DNA of 22,521 bases, taken from assembly GCA_934096535.1 (NCBI GenBank), contig CAKOMC010000023.1, positions 1 to 22,521 on the forward strand, in the 5' to 3' direction. Below are positions 7,633 to 15,690 of this stretch, one piece after another. The DNA comes from an uncultured Bacilli bacterium. Lineage in GTDB: Bacteria; Bacillota_I; Bacilli_A; RF39; UBA660. Under the pieces are notes generated by a model, which searched no databases, was not told the DNA's origin, and was given only the letters and a program-made list of their open reading frames with translations. How positions within the stretch are numbered: the first letter of the stretch is position 1; every line of letters begins with the position of its first letter. The translations under genes and the position numbers were made by a program.

Positions 7633-8325
7633 CTATCCTTTATTTTTCTTAATAAATTCTCTTAATATTTTACTAATAGCGCGCTTTTCAATTCGGGAAA
7701 CATAACTTCTAGAAATCCGCATTTCCTTAGCTATTTCCTTTTGAGTCATCGCTTTTTTATTATTAAGTCCATATCTTTTGATAATAATATCCTGTTCTCT
7801 TTTACTTAATTTGGTTATAAATTGTTTTAATAAATCAATATTATCTTTTAAATAAAGTTCATCTTCAATAGGTTTACTTTTGTCTTTAATAACATCTTTT
7901 AAATTAATTTTATTACCTTCTTTATCAGTTCCAATATAATCATCTAAAGAAACCGTATTTTGAAATTTACGAGCTGAACGGTAATACATTAATATTTCGT
8001 TTTCAATACAGCGGGCTGCATAAGTAGTAATTTTTATATTTTTACCCCTTTGATAAGAATCAACGCCTTTAATTAAGCCAATGGTCCCAATGCTAATTAA
8101 ATCATCGGTCAAACCAATTGGGGGATTAAATTTTTTTACAATATGAGCTACTAATCGCAAGTTATGTTCAATTAAAATATTTCTAGCTTCCTTGTTGCCT
8201 TGCTGCATTAAGTTTATATATTTTTCTTCTTCTTCACTACTTAAGGGATCCTTAAAAACCGTATTGGAATAACTACCTGTGAAAAAAATTATACTTTTCA
8301 CAAAATTAATCAGTAAATTTAACAT
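7633..8325 (-). CDS. sigK: Sporulation sigma factor SigK (pro-sigma-K)
   Basis: 230-aa sigma-70 family factor that directs RNA polymerase in the mother cell late in sporulation. It starts with a hydrophobic pro-sequence (LLINFVKSIIFF), and the S-Y junction after it (TGSYSN) lines up with the processing site of Bacillus pro-sigma-K. Region 2 is intact (ARNILIEHNLRLVAHIVKKF; DLISIGTIGLIKGVDSY; TYAARCIENEI), as is region 4 with its helix-turn-helix (LSKREQDIIIKRYGL; TQKEIAKEMRISRSYVSRIE). Two ATGs are adjacent; the second (8325) has better spacing from AGGTGAT. The gene is in one piece with no skin-like element. SigE is similar in size, but the N-terminal match and LSSEEEEKYINLM favour SigK. Confidence 0.88.
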   Translation of the reverse strand: MLNLLINFVKSIIFFTGSYSNTVFKDPLSSEEEEKYINLMQQGNKEARNILIEHNLRLVAHIVKKFNPPIGLTDDLISIGTIGLIKGVDSYQRGKNIKITTYAARCIENEILMYYRSARKFQNTVSLDDYIGTDKEGNKINLKDVIKDKSKPIEDELYLKDNIDLLKQFITKLSKREQDIIIKRYGLNNKKAMTQKEIAKEMRISRSYVSRIEKRAISKILREFIKKNKG

Positions 8326-8389
8326 CATATCACCTACTAAATTATATTTTTAGGCCGAAAAAAAAGAACCAAGTAACAATAGACTAAGT

Positions 8390-8842
8390 TTAATATTCTA
8401 TATCATCATACTTGTCTAACAGTTCTTTTTGTTCTTTAATAATGTTCATAACACGGTTACGATAAACAATCGTATCTCTTTTTATATTATCCGCATCATC
8501 CTGAATTTTTTGGGCTTTTAATAAAGCGTCATTAATAATTCTTGAGGCGTTTTTCTTAGCATCTTCTAATATCACTTGAGATTCATCATTGGCTGATTTC
8601 CTTATGGTCTGGTTTGATTCCTCAGCAAGAACCAAAGTTCTCCTTAAAGTTCCTTCAATATTTTTATATTGCTCTAATTCGCCTTGAAGCTTACTATTAT
8701 CTTCACGAAGTTTTTTCATTTCTTCATTAGTTTTTTTTAATTTATCCAACATGCTTTCATATTCATTTGTAACATTGTTCATAAATTCATTAACTTCATT
8801 TTTATTGTAACCATAAAAAGATATCCCAAATGTTTTAGGCAT
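8390..8842 (-). CDS. divIVA: DivIVA-family cell-pole/septum protein
   Basis: 150-aa coiled-coil protein. The N-terminal membrane-curvature-binding part (FGISFYGYNKNEVNEFMNNV, residues about 5-24) is typical of DivIVA, followed by a long coiled coil rich in Lys/Glu (about 30-140). It marks negatively curved membrane at septa and poles and organises division-site or pole proteins there. It is shorter than many homologues but complete. GGTGGGGG supports the start at 8842. It follows sepF by 27 bases, matching the sepF...divIVA tail of the Firmicutes division cluster, though ylmG and ylmH are missing between them. The short GpsB paralogue family is an alternative, less likely at this length. Confidence 0.88.
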   Translation of the reverse strand: MPKTFGISFYGYNKNEVNEFMNNVTNEYESMLDKLKKTNEEMKKLREDNSKLQGELEQYKNIEGTLRRTLVLAEESNQTIRKSANDESQVILEDAKKNASRIINDALLKAQKIQDDADNIKRDTIVYRNRVMNIIKEQKELLDKYDDIEY

Positions 8843-8869
8843 AATACCCCCACCTCAATTTTTATTAAA

Positions 8870-9274
8870 TTACCACTTCACTTCCTCATCTGCTTCTTCA
8901 TCAGCAACTGATGAGTCTTCCGTGATTTTTCCTTGTACATTTACATTTTTAGGCGCGCATAAGTAAATACCAACACCAACTTTTTGCATGGTACCACCTA
9001 TGGCATAAATACAGCCACTTAAAAAATCGATAATTCTTTTAGCTTGGTCTGAAGTTACTCTTTTTAAGTTAACTACAACACTATTTCTCTTTTTTAAGTG
9101 GTCAGCAATCTGTTGAGATTCTGAGTAAGCGCGTGGTTCAAGTAAAATCATTTTTGAACCACCATTTTTACTGCCTGTTGCTTCTTCCTCTGTTGCTGTA
9201 TAAAATTCATCTTCGGTTTGAAGAGAATTATCATCACCATCTAACCCCATCATTTTCTTTAAATTCAAAGCCAT
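8870..9274 (-). CDS. sepF: Cell division protein SepF
   Basis: 134-aa cytoplasmic division protein that binds the membrane by its N-terminus and FtsZ through its C-terminal domain, aligning the Z-ring. The N-terminal amphipathic start (MALNLKKMMGL), an acidic linker (about 15-40) and the SepF core (ILLEPRAYSESQQIADHL; VVVNLKRVTSDQAKRIIDFL; GTMQKVGVGIYLCAP) are all in place. An AAGGAGAT RBS and a strong promoter precede it. It forms an operon with divIVA. The acidic C-terminal tail (DEEADEEVKW) is a small lineage feature. Confidence 0.93.
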   Translation of the reverse strand: MALNLKKMMGLDGDDNSLQTEDEFYTATEEEATGSKNGGSKMILLEPRAYSESQQIADHLKKRNSVVVNLKRVTSDQAKRIIDFLSGCIYAIGGTMQKVGVGIYLCAPKNVNVQGKITEDSSVADEEADEEVKW

Positions 9275-9304
9275 AACTAAATCTCCTTACTTTATCTAAC
9301 AACA

Positions 9305-9333
9305 ATTATACATAAAATAAGCACTTTTTGCAA
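9305..9333 (-). promoter_or_regulatory. Sigma-A promoter TTGCAA-17-TATAAT for sepF
   Basis: Minus-strand -35 TTGCAA (9328-9333), a 17-base spacer and a consensus -10 TATAAT (9305-9310) about 30 bases before the sepF ATG. It lies between the arms of an imperfect inverted repeat (9315-9359). Confidence 0.8.
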
Positions 9334-9359
9334 TTCTTTTATGACTTTCGCGCTTATTT
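9315..9359. repeat. Inverted repeat flanking the sepF -35
   Basis: AAATAAGCAC (9315-9324) and GCGCTTATTT (9350-9359) form a 10-pair inverted repeat with one G-U type mismatch and a 25-base centre that holds the -35. There is no T-run after it, so it is unlikely to be the glyS terminator. It may be a regulator site on the division operon. Confidence 0.4.
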
Positions 9360-9404
9360 ATAATATCAAATTGTTTTTAATTTAGCAACCACAAATCAAT
9401 TTTT

Positions 9405-10790
9405 TTAAAATTTAATAGCACGATTAATATATTCTTTTAAATCACTTACTTTAACTTTTTCTTGTTCCATTGTATCTCTATTACGAACGGTTACAACATC
9501 ATCGTTTATTGTTTCATCATCAACAGTTATACAAAATGGTACCCCGATAGCATCACATCTTCGGTAACGCTTACCAATACTTCCCGCCTCATCATAAGAT
9601 ACATAAAAATCTTTTAAAAGTTCGGAATAAATTTCACTTGCTTTTTGGCTATGAACTTTTTTAACAAGAGGCAAAATAGTGGCTTTAAATGGCGCTAAAG
9701 CGGGAATTAAATGCAATACTTCTCTTTCAGCTCCGTCTTCTAATACTTGGCGTTCGTAAGCATCACACAAAACTGCTAAGAATAATCTTTCAACCCCAAC
9801 ACTTGGTTCAATAACATAAGGTAAATATCTTTCATTAGTCTCAGGATCTATATATCTTAAATCTTTCTTAGAATGTTCCATATGGGTTGATAAATCATAA
9901 TCAGTTCTATCAGCAATTCCCCATAACTCACCCCAACCAAATGGATAATGATATTCAATATCAGTTGTCGCCTTAGAATAGAATGATAATTCTTGTTTTT
10001 CATGATCACGATTTCTTAAATTTTCAGGCTTAATACCCAAATCTTTTAAGAAACTATTGCAATATGATTTATAGAAGCCAAACCACTCTAAATCAGTATC
10101 TGGTTTACAGAAAAATTCTAATTCCATTTGTTCAAATTCACGCACACGGAAAATAAAGTTACCAGGAGTTATTTCGTTACGGAAACTCTTTCCAATTTGT
10201 CCAATACCAAATGGTACTTTTGCCCGCATTGTTCTTTGAACATTCAAGAAATTAACAAATATACCTTGAGCTGTCTCTCCGCGTAAATAGATCTTATTTT
10301 TAGTATCTTCTGTTACACCCTGACTTGTTTCAAACAATAAATTAAATTGACGAATATCGGTAAAATCACAAGCTCCACACTTTGGACATACAATATGATG
10401 TTCTTTAATGTAGTCCATTAGTTCTTCATTACTCCAGCCATCAGCACTACCACTAATGTCATTTTTAGCAAAATATTCTTCGATTAATTTATCCGCACGA
10501 CTTCTAGCCTTACATTTACGGCAATCAATTAAAGGATCGGCAAAAGAAGCAACATGACCTGAGGCTACCCAAACATTAGGATTCATTAAGATGGCAGCAT
10601 CAAGTCCATAATTATATTTATTTTCAACAATAAATTTCTTCCACCAACATTTTTTAATATTTTCTTTTAATTCTCTTCCTAAAGGTCCAAAATCCCATGT
10701 ATTAGCAAGACCACCATAAATCTCACTTCCGGGGAATATATACCCATATTGTTTACAAAAATTTACTATATCTTCCATATTATTTTTCAT
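9405..10790 (-). CDS. glyS: Glycyl-tRNA synthetase (alpha2, eukaryote/archaea-like type)
   Basis: 461-aa class II aminoacyl-tRNA synthetase that charges tRNA-Gly with glycine. It is the single-chain homodimeric type, as in many Firmicutes and mycoplasmas, not the alpha2-beta2 type. Visible parts: the motif 1 region (GGLANTWDFGPLGRELKENI), a zinc-binding insert (CRKCKARSRADK and CPKCGACDF), motif 2 (FRNEITPGNFIFRVREFEQME), motif 3 (PYVIEPSVGVERLFLAVLCD) and the C-terminal anticodon-binding domain (HLIPALAPFKATILPL onward). AAAGGA lies 8 bases before the ATG. It starts 2 bases after the stop of an unknown gene, so the two are co-transcribed and probably translationally coupled. No T-box leader is seen upstream. 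Confidence 0.97.
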   Translation of the reverse strand: MKNNMEDIVNFCKQYGYIFPGSEIYGGLANTWDFGPLGRELKENIKKCWWKKFIVENKYNYGLDAAILMNPNVWVASGHVASFADPLIDCRKCKARSRADKLIEEYFAKNDISGSADGWSNEELMDYIKEHHIVCPKCGACDFTDIRQFNLLFETSQGVTEDTKNKIYLRGETAQGIFVNFLNVQRTMRAKVPFGIGQIGKSFRNEITPGNFIFRVREFEQMELEFFCKPDTDLEWFGFYKSYCNSFLKDLGIKPENLRNRDHEKQELSFYSKATTDIEYHYPFGWGELWGIADRTDYDLSTHMEHSKKDLRYIDPETNERYLPYVIEPSVGVERLFLAVLCDAYERQVLEDGAEREVLHLIPALAPFKATILPLVKKVHSQKASEIYSELLKDFYVSYDEAGSIGKRYRRCDAIGVPFCITVDDETINDDVVTVRNRDTMEQEKVKVSDLKEYINRAIKF

Positions 10791-10792
10791 AT

Positions 10793-11476
10793 TTAAAATC
10801 CTTTCATTTTCAATTGATGATAATTAGTATTTTTTAAATTTTCTTTATAATCAGCACATATTTTAATTATTGGCATCATTATCTCATCGGTACCGTTAAA
10901 TTTAATATAAGTTTCAAACACCATCATACTGACATTAACGGGTTTATCAAAACTATAATGAATTTTTATATCCGTATGTTTTAAAGTATTATCAAGTAAA
11001 TAATTTACCATAGCTACCATATCTAAATCGGCTAAATGCCACGCTTTAAAAACAGTTTTTCCAGTAGTTATATCTATTATCATAATTTTATCATTACTAA
11101 GATTAACCTCTAAGGTAGAATCGCTAGTTTTGATAATATTAATAATACTCCTACGGATTGCTAAATTTAAAAGGGCAACATATTTATTATTAAGACTACT
11201 TAATAAATTTTTTGCTATTCTTAAGGTTTTCCCATCTTTTCTAACAACAACATCAAAATCACTGCTACTAAAATATGGTTGCCACAAAACAATATCGTTT
11301 CTTAAAAAATCCGCTACTATATCAATATTTAATTTATCTTTCGAAATATAACCAATATCTAAAACTTGTTTTAAATCATAACCATAACTGTGATAGCCAT
11401 AACACTTAATATTATCTTTCTTCATAATGATATGACTATAATCTCCAGTTAAAGCTCTTACTGCTTCTATATCCAA
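10793..11476 (-). CDS. Unknown 227-aa protein coupled to glyS
   Basis: 227-aa predicted cytoplasmic protein that I cannot place in a family. It begins MDIEAVRALTGDYSHIIMKK and has mixed alpha/beta character, with no signal peptide, membrane segment or obvious nucleotide-binding motif. The start is a TTG at 11476, the only start codon before an upstream in-frame stop, with GGTGAT 5 bases before it. It sits directly behind a strong promoter and its stop is 2 bases from glyS, so it is made together with the synthetase. Co-expression hints at a translation-linked or stress role, but nothing in the sequence proves it. Confidence 0.75.
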   Translation of the reverse strand: MDIEAVRALTGDYSHIIMKKDNIKCYGYHSYGYDLKQVLDIGYISKDKLNIDIVADFLRNDIVLWQPYFSSSDFDVVVRKDGKTLRIAKNLLSSLNNKYVALLNLAIRRSIINIIKTSDSTLEVNLSNDKIMIIDITTGKTVFKAWHLADLDMVAMVNYLLDNTLKHTDIKIHYSFDKPVNVSMMVFETYIKFNGTDEIMMPIIKICADYKENLKNTNYHQLKMKGF

Positions 11477-11506
11477 AATATCACCATTAAACCCTTAACA
11501 ACATTT

Positions 11507-11535
11507 AGTATAATAAAAGTTGCTCTTTTTTTCAA
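11507..11535 (-). promoter_or_regulatory. Sigma-A promoter TTGAAA-17-TATACT
   Basis: Minus-strand -35 TTGAAA (11530-11535), a 17-base spacer and -10 TATACT (11507-11512). The -35 lies just past the recO stop. It drives the unknown gene and glyS with a leader of about 24 bases. Confidence 0.75.
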
Positions 11536-11537
11536 GG

Positions 11538-12266
11538 CTACATTGCCAGTTTATTTAACAATTCTTTATTTTTAACATAAAGGCCGGTAAAAGTTTCATA
11601 ATAATTACTCAAAAACAAGTTTATCTCCGTTTTTACTAACGGACTTATTTTTATTTCTTTAATTTTTTCTACATTAATATGTTGATAATTTTTAATCATT
11701 ACGATAGTTTTTTGATTAACTATATACTCTTTTTGATAACAGGCACTGCAAATTAAACCGCCAGCCAATCCATTTAAAGTTTTAATATGCTCATTTTTGC
11801 CACACTTAATACAACTATCTAAATTAAGATTAATTCCCAAATATTTTAAATATTTAATTTCTAAAATATTAGTTAACACTAAAGGATCTAAACCAGCACT
11901 TATTTTTTTTAAAATAATAAGTAAAAGATTTAATATTTCTAGATCATTATCTTGTTTTACTACTTGATAAGTTAGATTTCCTAAATAGCTAAGATAAGTT
12001 ATTAAAGTTATATCTTGATGAAAATAAGTAAAATAATCAATCACATCAATTTCTTTTACTAAAGATAACCCTTCATTTTTATAATTTATAAAAAACTTAG
12101 CATAATTATAAATTCTAGTTTTATTTAAAAATTTACTTTTAATTTTTTTTGATCCACGACAAAGAAGGCCTATAAGGCCGTATTCTTTAGTCAAAACCTG
12201 CAGGATTTCACTACTTTCTTTAAATGGTGTTACATACAAAATAATTCCTTCAACACACTCATCCAT
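11538..12266 (-). CDS. recO: DNA repair protein RecO
   Basis: 242-aa protein of the RecFOR pathway, which loads RecA onto SSB-coated single strands and anneals DNA. It has an N-terminal OB-fold (EGIILYVTPFKESSEILQVL; TKEYGLIGLLCRGSKK) and a four-cysteine zinc motif in the C-terminal half (CIKCGKNEH and CSACY). Length fits the family. The ATG at 12266 is preceded by GAAGTGAT. It lies downstream of era and a YqzL-like small gene, the usual Firmicutes order. Confidence 0.93.
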   Translation of the reverse strand: MDECVEGIILYVTPFKESSEILQVLTKEYGLIGLLCRGSKKIKSKFLNKTRIYNYAKFFINYKNEGLSLVKEIDVIDYFTYFHQDITLITYLSYLGNLTYQVVKQDNDLEILNLLLIILKKISAGLDPLVLTNILEIKYLKYLGINLNLDSCIKCGKNEHIKTLNGLAGGLICSACYQKEYIVNQKTIVMIKNYQHINVEKIKEIKISPLVKTEINLFLSNYYETFTGLYVKNKELLNKLAM

Positions 12267-12349
12267 TTTTGCATCACTTCTTTAATCTTGATTGGATTTT
12301 TCTTTGTCGGTTTTTTTAATTTTTTATATATTCTTGTCTTTATCTATTT

Positions 12350-12430
12350 TTATTTATGTTTCTTATATTGTAAATAATATTCAATTTTTCCGGTTTCTTT
12401 AAATAACTGCCATAGTTCTTCTTTACTCAT
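12350..12430 (-). CDS. yqzL: YqzL-like small protein
   Basis: A 26-codon gene easily missed by gene callers. The product, MSKEELWQLFKETG then KIEYYLQYKKHK, matches the pattern of the small Firmicutes YqzL protein (W-x2-F-x2-TG-x-(I/V)-x2-YL-x-YK). The ATG at 12430 has a clear RBS (AGGTGATG) about 5 bases away. The position between era and recO is exactly where yqzL lies in Bacillus, which supports the call strongly. It lacks the longer acidic tail of the Bacillus protein. Function is unknown in the family. The 83 bases on to recO hold only AT-rich sequence. Confidence 0.75.
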   Translation of the reverse strand: MSKEELWQLFKETGKIEYYLQYKKHK

Positions 12431-12633
12431 TTTTCATCACCTATTATTATAATGATGCCTAAAAAATTATTTTATTCACAAAATTAAGAAAAAAAAGAAA
12501 GATTTTTTTTAAATAATACTTCTTTTGTTTTAAAAACCTTCTTTTTATTTTCTTTTGAAACTATAACAAATTTTTAAAGTTAACTTTTTTACTACAATCG
12601 CATAGCATGATATTTTTGATCTATTAAAAATTA
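12431..12633. other. AT-rich gap between era and the yqzL-like gene
   Basis: About 200 bases of extremely A/T-rich sequence. I see no convincing terminator, promoter pair or start-codon-bearing frame, apart from the RBS of the yqzL-like gene and a TATAAT at 12446-12451 that lies too close to that RBS to be its promoter. Confidence 0.5.
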
Positions 12634-13512
12634 TTAAAATTCATAAAAGCCCAAATCTTTTAAGACAAATTCTTTATCACGCCAGTTAGGTATACATTTA
12701 ACATAAAGTTCTAAATAAACTTTTTTGTCGACTAACTTTTCAATATCTTTACGGGACTCCATGCCAACATTTTTAAGCATTTCGCCATTATGACCAATAA
12801 TTATTTTCTTTAATGATTCTCTATCAACGATAATATCGACATTGACATTAACAATTTTATCTTTTTCTTCAAAACCGGTTGTAACACAAGTAATAGCATG
12901 CGGAATTTCTTGTTCTAAATGATTGAATAGTTTTTCTCTAACATACTCTGCAATCATAAATCTAATAGAACTGCTAGTAATAGCATCTTCTTTAAAATAT
13001 TTAATATCATCAGTTAAATAATTTTTAACAACGGCAATTAAAGTCTTAACATTTTCCCCGCTTCTAGCACTTACAGGAACAATTTCACTAAAATTGAATA
13101 AGTCTTTATACAAAACTATTCTTTGCATAATTTCGTCTTTTTTTAGGCCGTCAATTTTATTTAAAACTAAAATAGTGGGAATATCCTCATTCAAATTTTT
13201 AATTATCTCTTTATCCCCCCGACCAAGGCCACCTTTAGCATCAACAACCATTAAAATACAATCTACTTCTTTTTGTTGACTTTGGGATTGCTTATTTAAA
13301 ACTTTTCCCAATCTATCAATAGGTTTATTAATTCCTGGGGTATCAACAAATACTATTTGGCTTTCTAAATCATTATAAATGCCTTCAATAATATTACGCG
13401 TTGTGCCGGCCTTATCTGAGGTAATAGCAACATGATAATTAACAATATTATTTAAAAGGGTCGATTTTCCTACATTCGGACGACCAATTATACTTACAAA
13501 TCCACTTCTCAT
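12634..13512 (-). CDS. era: GTPase Era
   Basis: 292-aa GTPase needed for 30S ribosome maturation; it binds the 3' end of 16S rRNA at the inner membrane. G motifs: G1 GRPNVGKS (10-17), G2 region TTRN (37-40), G3 DTPG (57-60), G4 NKID and G5 PVSARSG. The C-terminal KH domain contains IIIGHNGEMLKNVG, with GHNG as its GxxG loop. Full length. The ATG overlaps the TGA of ybeY (ATGA), so translation is coupled. No separate promoter is seen; it is the last gene of the run starting at yqfC. Confidence 0.96.
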   Translation of the reverse strand: MRSGFVSIIGRPNVGKSTLLNNIVNYHVAITSDKAGTTRNIIEGIYNDLESQIVFVDTPGINKPIDRLGKVLNKQSQSQQKEVDCILMVVDAKGGLGRGDKEIIKNLNEDIPTILVLNKIDGLKKDEIMQRIVLYKDLFNFSEIVPVSARSGENVKTLIAVVKNYLTDDIKYFKEDAITSSSIRFMIAEYVREKLFNHLEQEIPHAITCVTTGFEEKDKIVNVNVDIIVDRESLKKIIIGHNGEMLKNVGMESRKDIEKLVDKKVYLELYVKCIPNWRDKEFVLKDLGFYEF

Positions 13513-13952
13513 CTGGTAATCTCCAATTCATCTAAAATTTTATCTTGTTTGCCAAACATCACTTTTTCCTCATCTGGCTTCATATGATCATAACCTAATA
13601 AATGAAGTAAGCCATGGCAAGTTAAGAAGGATAATTCCCTCATCTGGCTATGTCCGTACTCAAGAGCCTGTTCTTTCATTCGATCAATACAAATATAAAT
13701 ATCGCCAAGTACCCTTAAACCGCTTACCTCAAAATCAGCACTATCTTCTAAAGCAAAAGAAATAACATCAGTTGGTCGATCAATCCCCCGATACTGTCTA
13801 TTAAGTTCATGTATTTCTTCTAAAGTAACAAAAATAATTGAAAAAACAGCTCCTGTAACATTTTCTGTTTCTAAAGTTTTAGCTATTACTTTATCTAAAT
13901 AAGCATAATCTTTATATAAATCATTATCTACTATTGTATAATTATTTTCCAT
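13509..13952 (-). CDS. ybeY: Endoribonuclease YbeY (16S rRNA maturation)
   Basis: 147-aa zinc-dependent RNase that takes part in 16S rRNA 3'-end maturation and ribosome quality control. The metal-binding motif HGLLHLLGYDH (H-x3-H-x5-H) is intact, as is the upstream family segment RPTDVISFAL. The frame is open to a GTG at 13961, but the ATG at 13952 has AAGGTGG 5 bases upstream and overlaps the vanZ-like stop by one base (TAATG), so it is chosen. It is coupled to era downstream. The usual partner phoH is not next to it. Confidence 0.94.
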   Translation of the reverse strand: MENNYTIVDNDLYKDYAYLDKVIAKTLETENVTGAVFSIIFVTLEEIHELNRQYRGIDRPTDVISFALEDSADFEVSGLRVLGDIYICIDRMKEQALEYGHSQMRELSFLTCHGLLHLLGYDHMKPDEEKVMFGKQDKILDELEITR

Positions 13953-14569
13953 TAAAACCACCTTAAATCTAATATATTTGCTGCATACAAAATAAACATA
14001 ACTAGTATTATAAGAGAAATGACATCATAAATAAAGCTTTTCTGCAAAATTTTTGGTAAATGTTTATAAATAGCATCCAAGGCAACATAAACAAAATAAC
14101 CAAGGATGGCCCCCATGATATTTAACATTACATCATCAATATCAAAAGAACGACCAATTTTTAACTGCACGGTCTCAACTGTTATACTGGTAATCATCGC
14201 ATCAACAATTATTGGCCAAATTTTTTTAGGTCTTACATATCTAGAAATAAAATAACCAAAGGGAATAAAAATTAAAATGTTGCCTAAAACATTATAAATA
14301 AACATTTTACTGCCTATTTTATAACGCATTATTTCTTTAAAAGGAATAATATTCATACCACTACCATACGAATTTTCAGTACCCGTTAAAAGTTCAAATA
14401 AAAGTAAAACATAAATAATAAAAAGTAAGTTAAATATTTCATCATGTAAAGCAATTTTTTGATTAGTACTTTTAATATAACTAATTCTAACTGTACAAAT
14501 AACAACAATAAATATAATTAACATTGGTAAAGCACTATTAACAATACCACGAAACGCATCACTAAACAT
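13952..14569 (-). CDS. VanZ-like membrane protein
   Basis: 205-aa integral membrane protein with about five hydrophobic segments (near 13-30, 45-62, 88-107, 117-135 and 178-198). The pattern NIIPF..., then NVLGNILIFIPFGYFIS, and an acidic DIDDVMLNIMGAILGY motif is typical of the VanZ-like family, whose founding member gives low-level teicoplanin resistance. Most family members have no proven role. It lies inside the yqfD-ybeY-era run, overlapping ybeY by one base and 17 bases after yqfD, where phoH is expected in Bacillus. GTGAGG precedes the ATG. An envelope role is inference. Confidence 0.82.
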   Translation of the reverse strand: MFSDAFRGIVNSALPMLIIFIVVICTVRISYIKSTNQKIALHDEIFNLLFIIYVLLLFELLTGTENSYGSGMNIIPFKEIMRYKIGSKMFIYNVLGNILIFIPFGYFISRYVRPKKIWPIIVDAMITSITVETVQLKIGRSFDIDDVMLNIMGAILGYFVYVALDAIYKHLPKILQKSFIYDVISLIILVMFILYAANILDLRWF

Positions 14570-14586
14570 AAAACCTCACTGCCTCT

Positions 14587-15690
14587 CTAGTAGGAAAGTA
14601 TTTTTAAGGCTGTTACAAATACTTCTATATCTATTGTACTATCAATCTCTGTCTTTTTCAAAATATTTTTATATAAAATTGCTTCGCCTTCTTCTTTTTT
14701 TAAACTTAGCCTTTTTGCAATAACTTCATTAATTTTCTGATTTAATTCTTCTTCTTTATAATAAACATCTTGGTAGGTATACTCCTTTTCTTTAGTTTTT
14801 ATTAACTTTTTACCTAAAATACTAATTATTTCTTGAGACTCTTCGTCATAATTTTGATACTTACTTCTAAGTATTTTATAATCATTACGACCTAAATCAA
14901 GCTTAAAGTTCGTCTGGGTTTTACCAGTATAATTTTTTGCTTGGTATTTTTTAGGAATACTAATACTAGCCTTATACCAAACTTCTCCATAAACTACGCC
15001 TTGGGCACAAGTTTGTTTTTTCAACTTTTCATTTAAGTTAATATCGCCACTAATAAGTAAGTCTCCTGTTCTTATATATTGATTTTCATGAACTAATACA
15101 TTACCCTGAGTAGCAATAATTTTTCGAACTATTCCATCACTTTTAGCATAAACATTACAATAATCATTGCCTTTTTCTTCTAACTTTACTTTTCTTTCTT
15201 CTAAAGTAACTAAATAAGTCATCCCAATATTTTTTATTTCTAACCACTCAATACTATCTTTATAATCCGTCTCTAATTTTTTCTTAATCATTAAAAGATT
15301 ATTACTATCTTTTTTTAAACTTAATCTTCTAAGACCATAATTATCTAAAGACTTATTTAATTTTTTTACGAGCTTTTCATTATTGCTTACTATTTCTACT
15401 TTAATAATAATATTTTTTAATGATAAAAACAAAAACAAACTAAAAACAATACTTAAAACCACCAAATAATTTTGCTTAATTTTAAAAATAATACTTTCTA
15501 AATTAAAAGCTTTTAAAATGGTAACTTTATAATATTTATTTATTTTTTCTAAATCTTCTTTTTTGATTTTACATTTAAGAATATTTTTCTTATAACTTAT
15601 TCTTTCAATATATATATTATTTTTAATAGCATTCATTAAGAAATTATCTAAGCTAAACACTCTAATATTTACAATAATTAAATTATTCAT
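14587..15690 (-). CDS. yqfD: Sporulation protein YqfD
   Basis: 367-aa membrane protein of the YqfD family, which is conserved in spore formers. It has an N-terminal soluble part (about 1-74), one strong membrane segment (near 75-93, LVVLSIVFSLFLFLSL) and a long outside domain containing VEIVSNNEKLVKKL and the family-like stretch AKSDGIVRKIIATQGNVLV. Length is close to that of the Bacillus protein. Its start overlaps yqfC by 8 bases, as usual for this pair. In Bacillus the gene is under SigE; no clear SigE site could be shown here. The exact function in spore formation is not established. Confidence 0.88.
   Translation of the reverse strand: MNNLIIVNIRVFSLDNFLMNAIKNNIYIERISYKKNILKCKIKKEDLEKINKYYKVTILKAFNLESIIFKIKQNYLVVLSIVFSLFLFLSLKNIIIKVEIVSNNEKLVKKLNKSLDNYGLRRLSLKKDSNNLLMIKKKLETDYKDSIEWLEIKNIGMTYLVTLEERKVKLEEKGNDYCNVYAKSDGIVRKIIATQGNVLVHENQYIRTGDLLISGDINLNEKLKKQTCAQGVVYGEVWYKASISIPKKYQAKNYTGKTQTNFKLDLGRNDYKILRSKYQNYDEESQEIISILGKKLIKTKEKEYTYQDVYYKEEELNQKINEVIAKRLSLKKEEGEAILYKNILKKTEIDSTIDIEVFVTALKILSY

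Noticed and set aside
8350..8390. T8 run after divIVA as a terminator
   Set aside because: The possible stem before it has a mismatch and no stable pairing, so it does not meet the level of the other terminators listed.
12500..12590. Lys-rich minus-strand frame in the era-yqzL gap
   Set aside because: It has no ATG, GTG or TTG start with an RBS and is made of A/T runs; chance frame.
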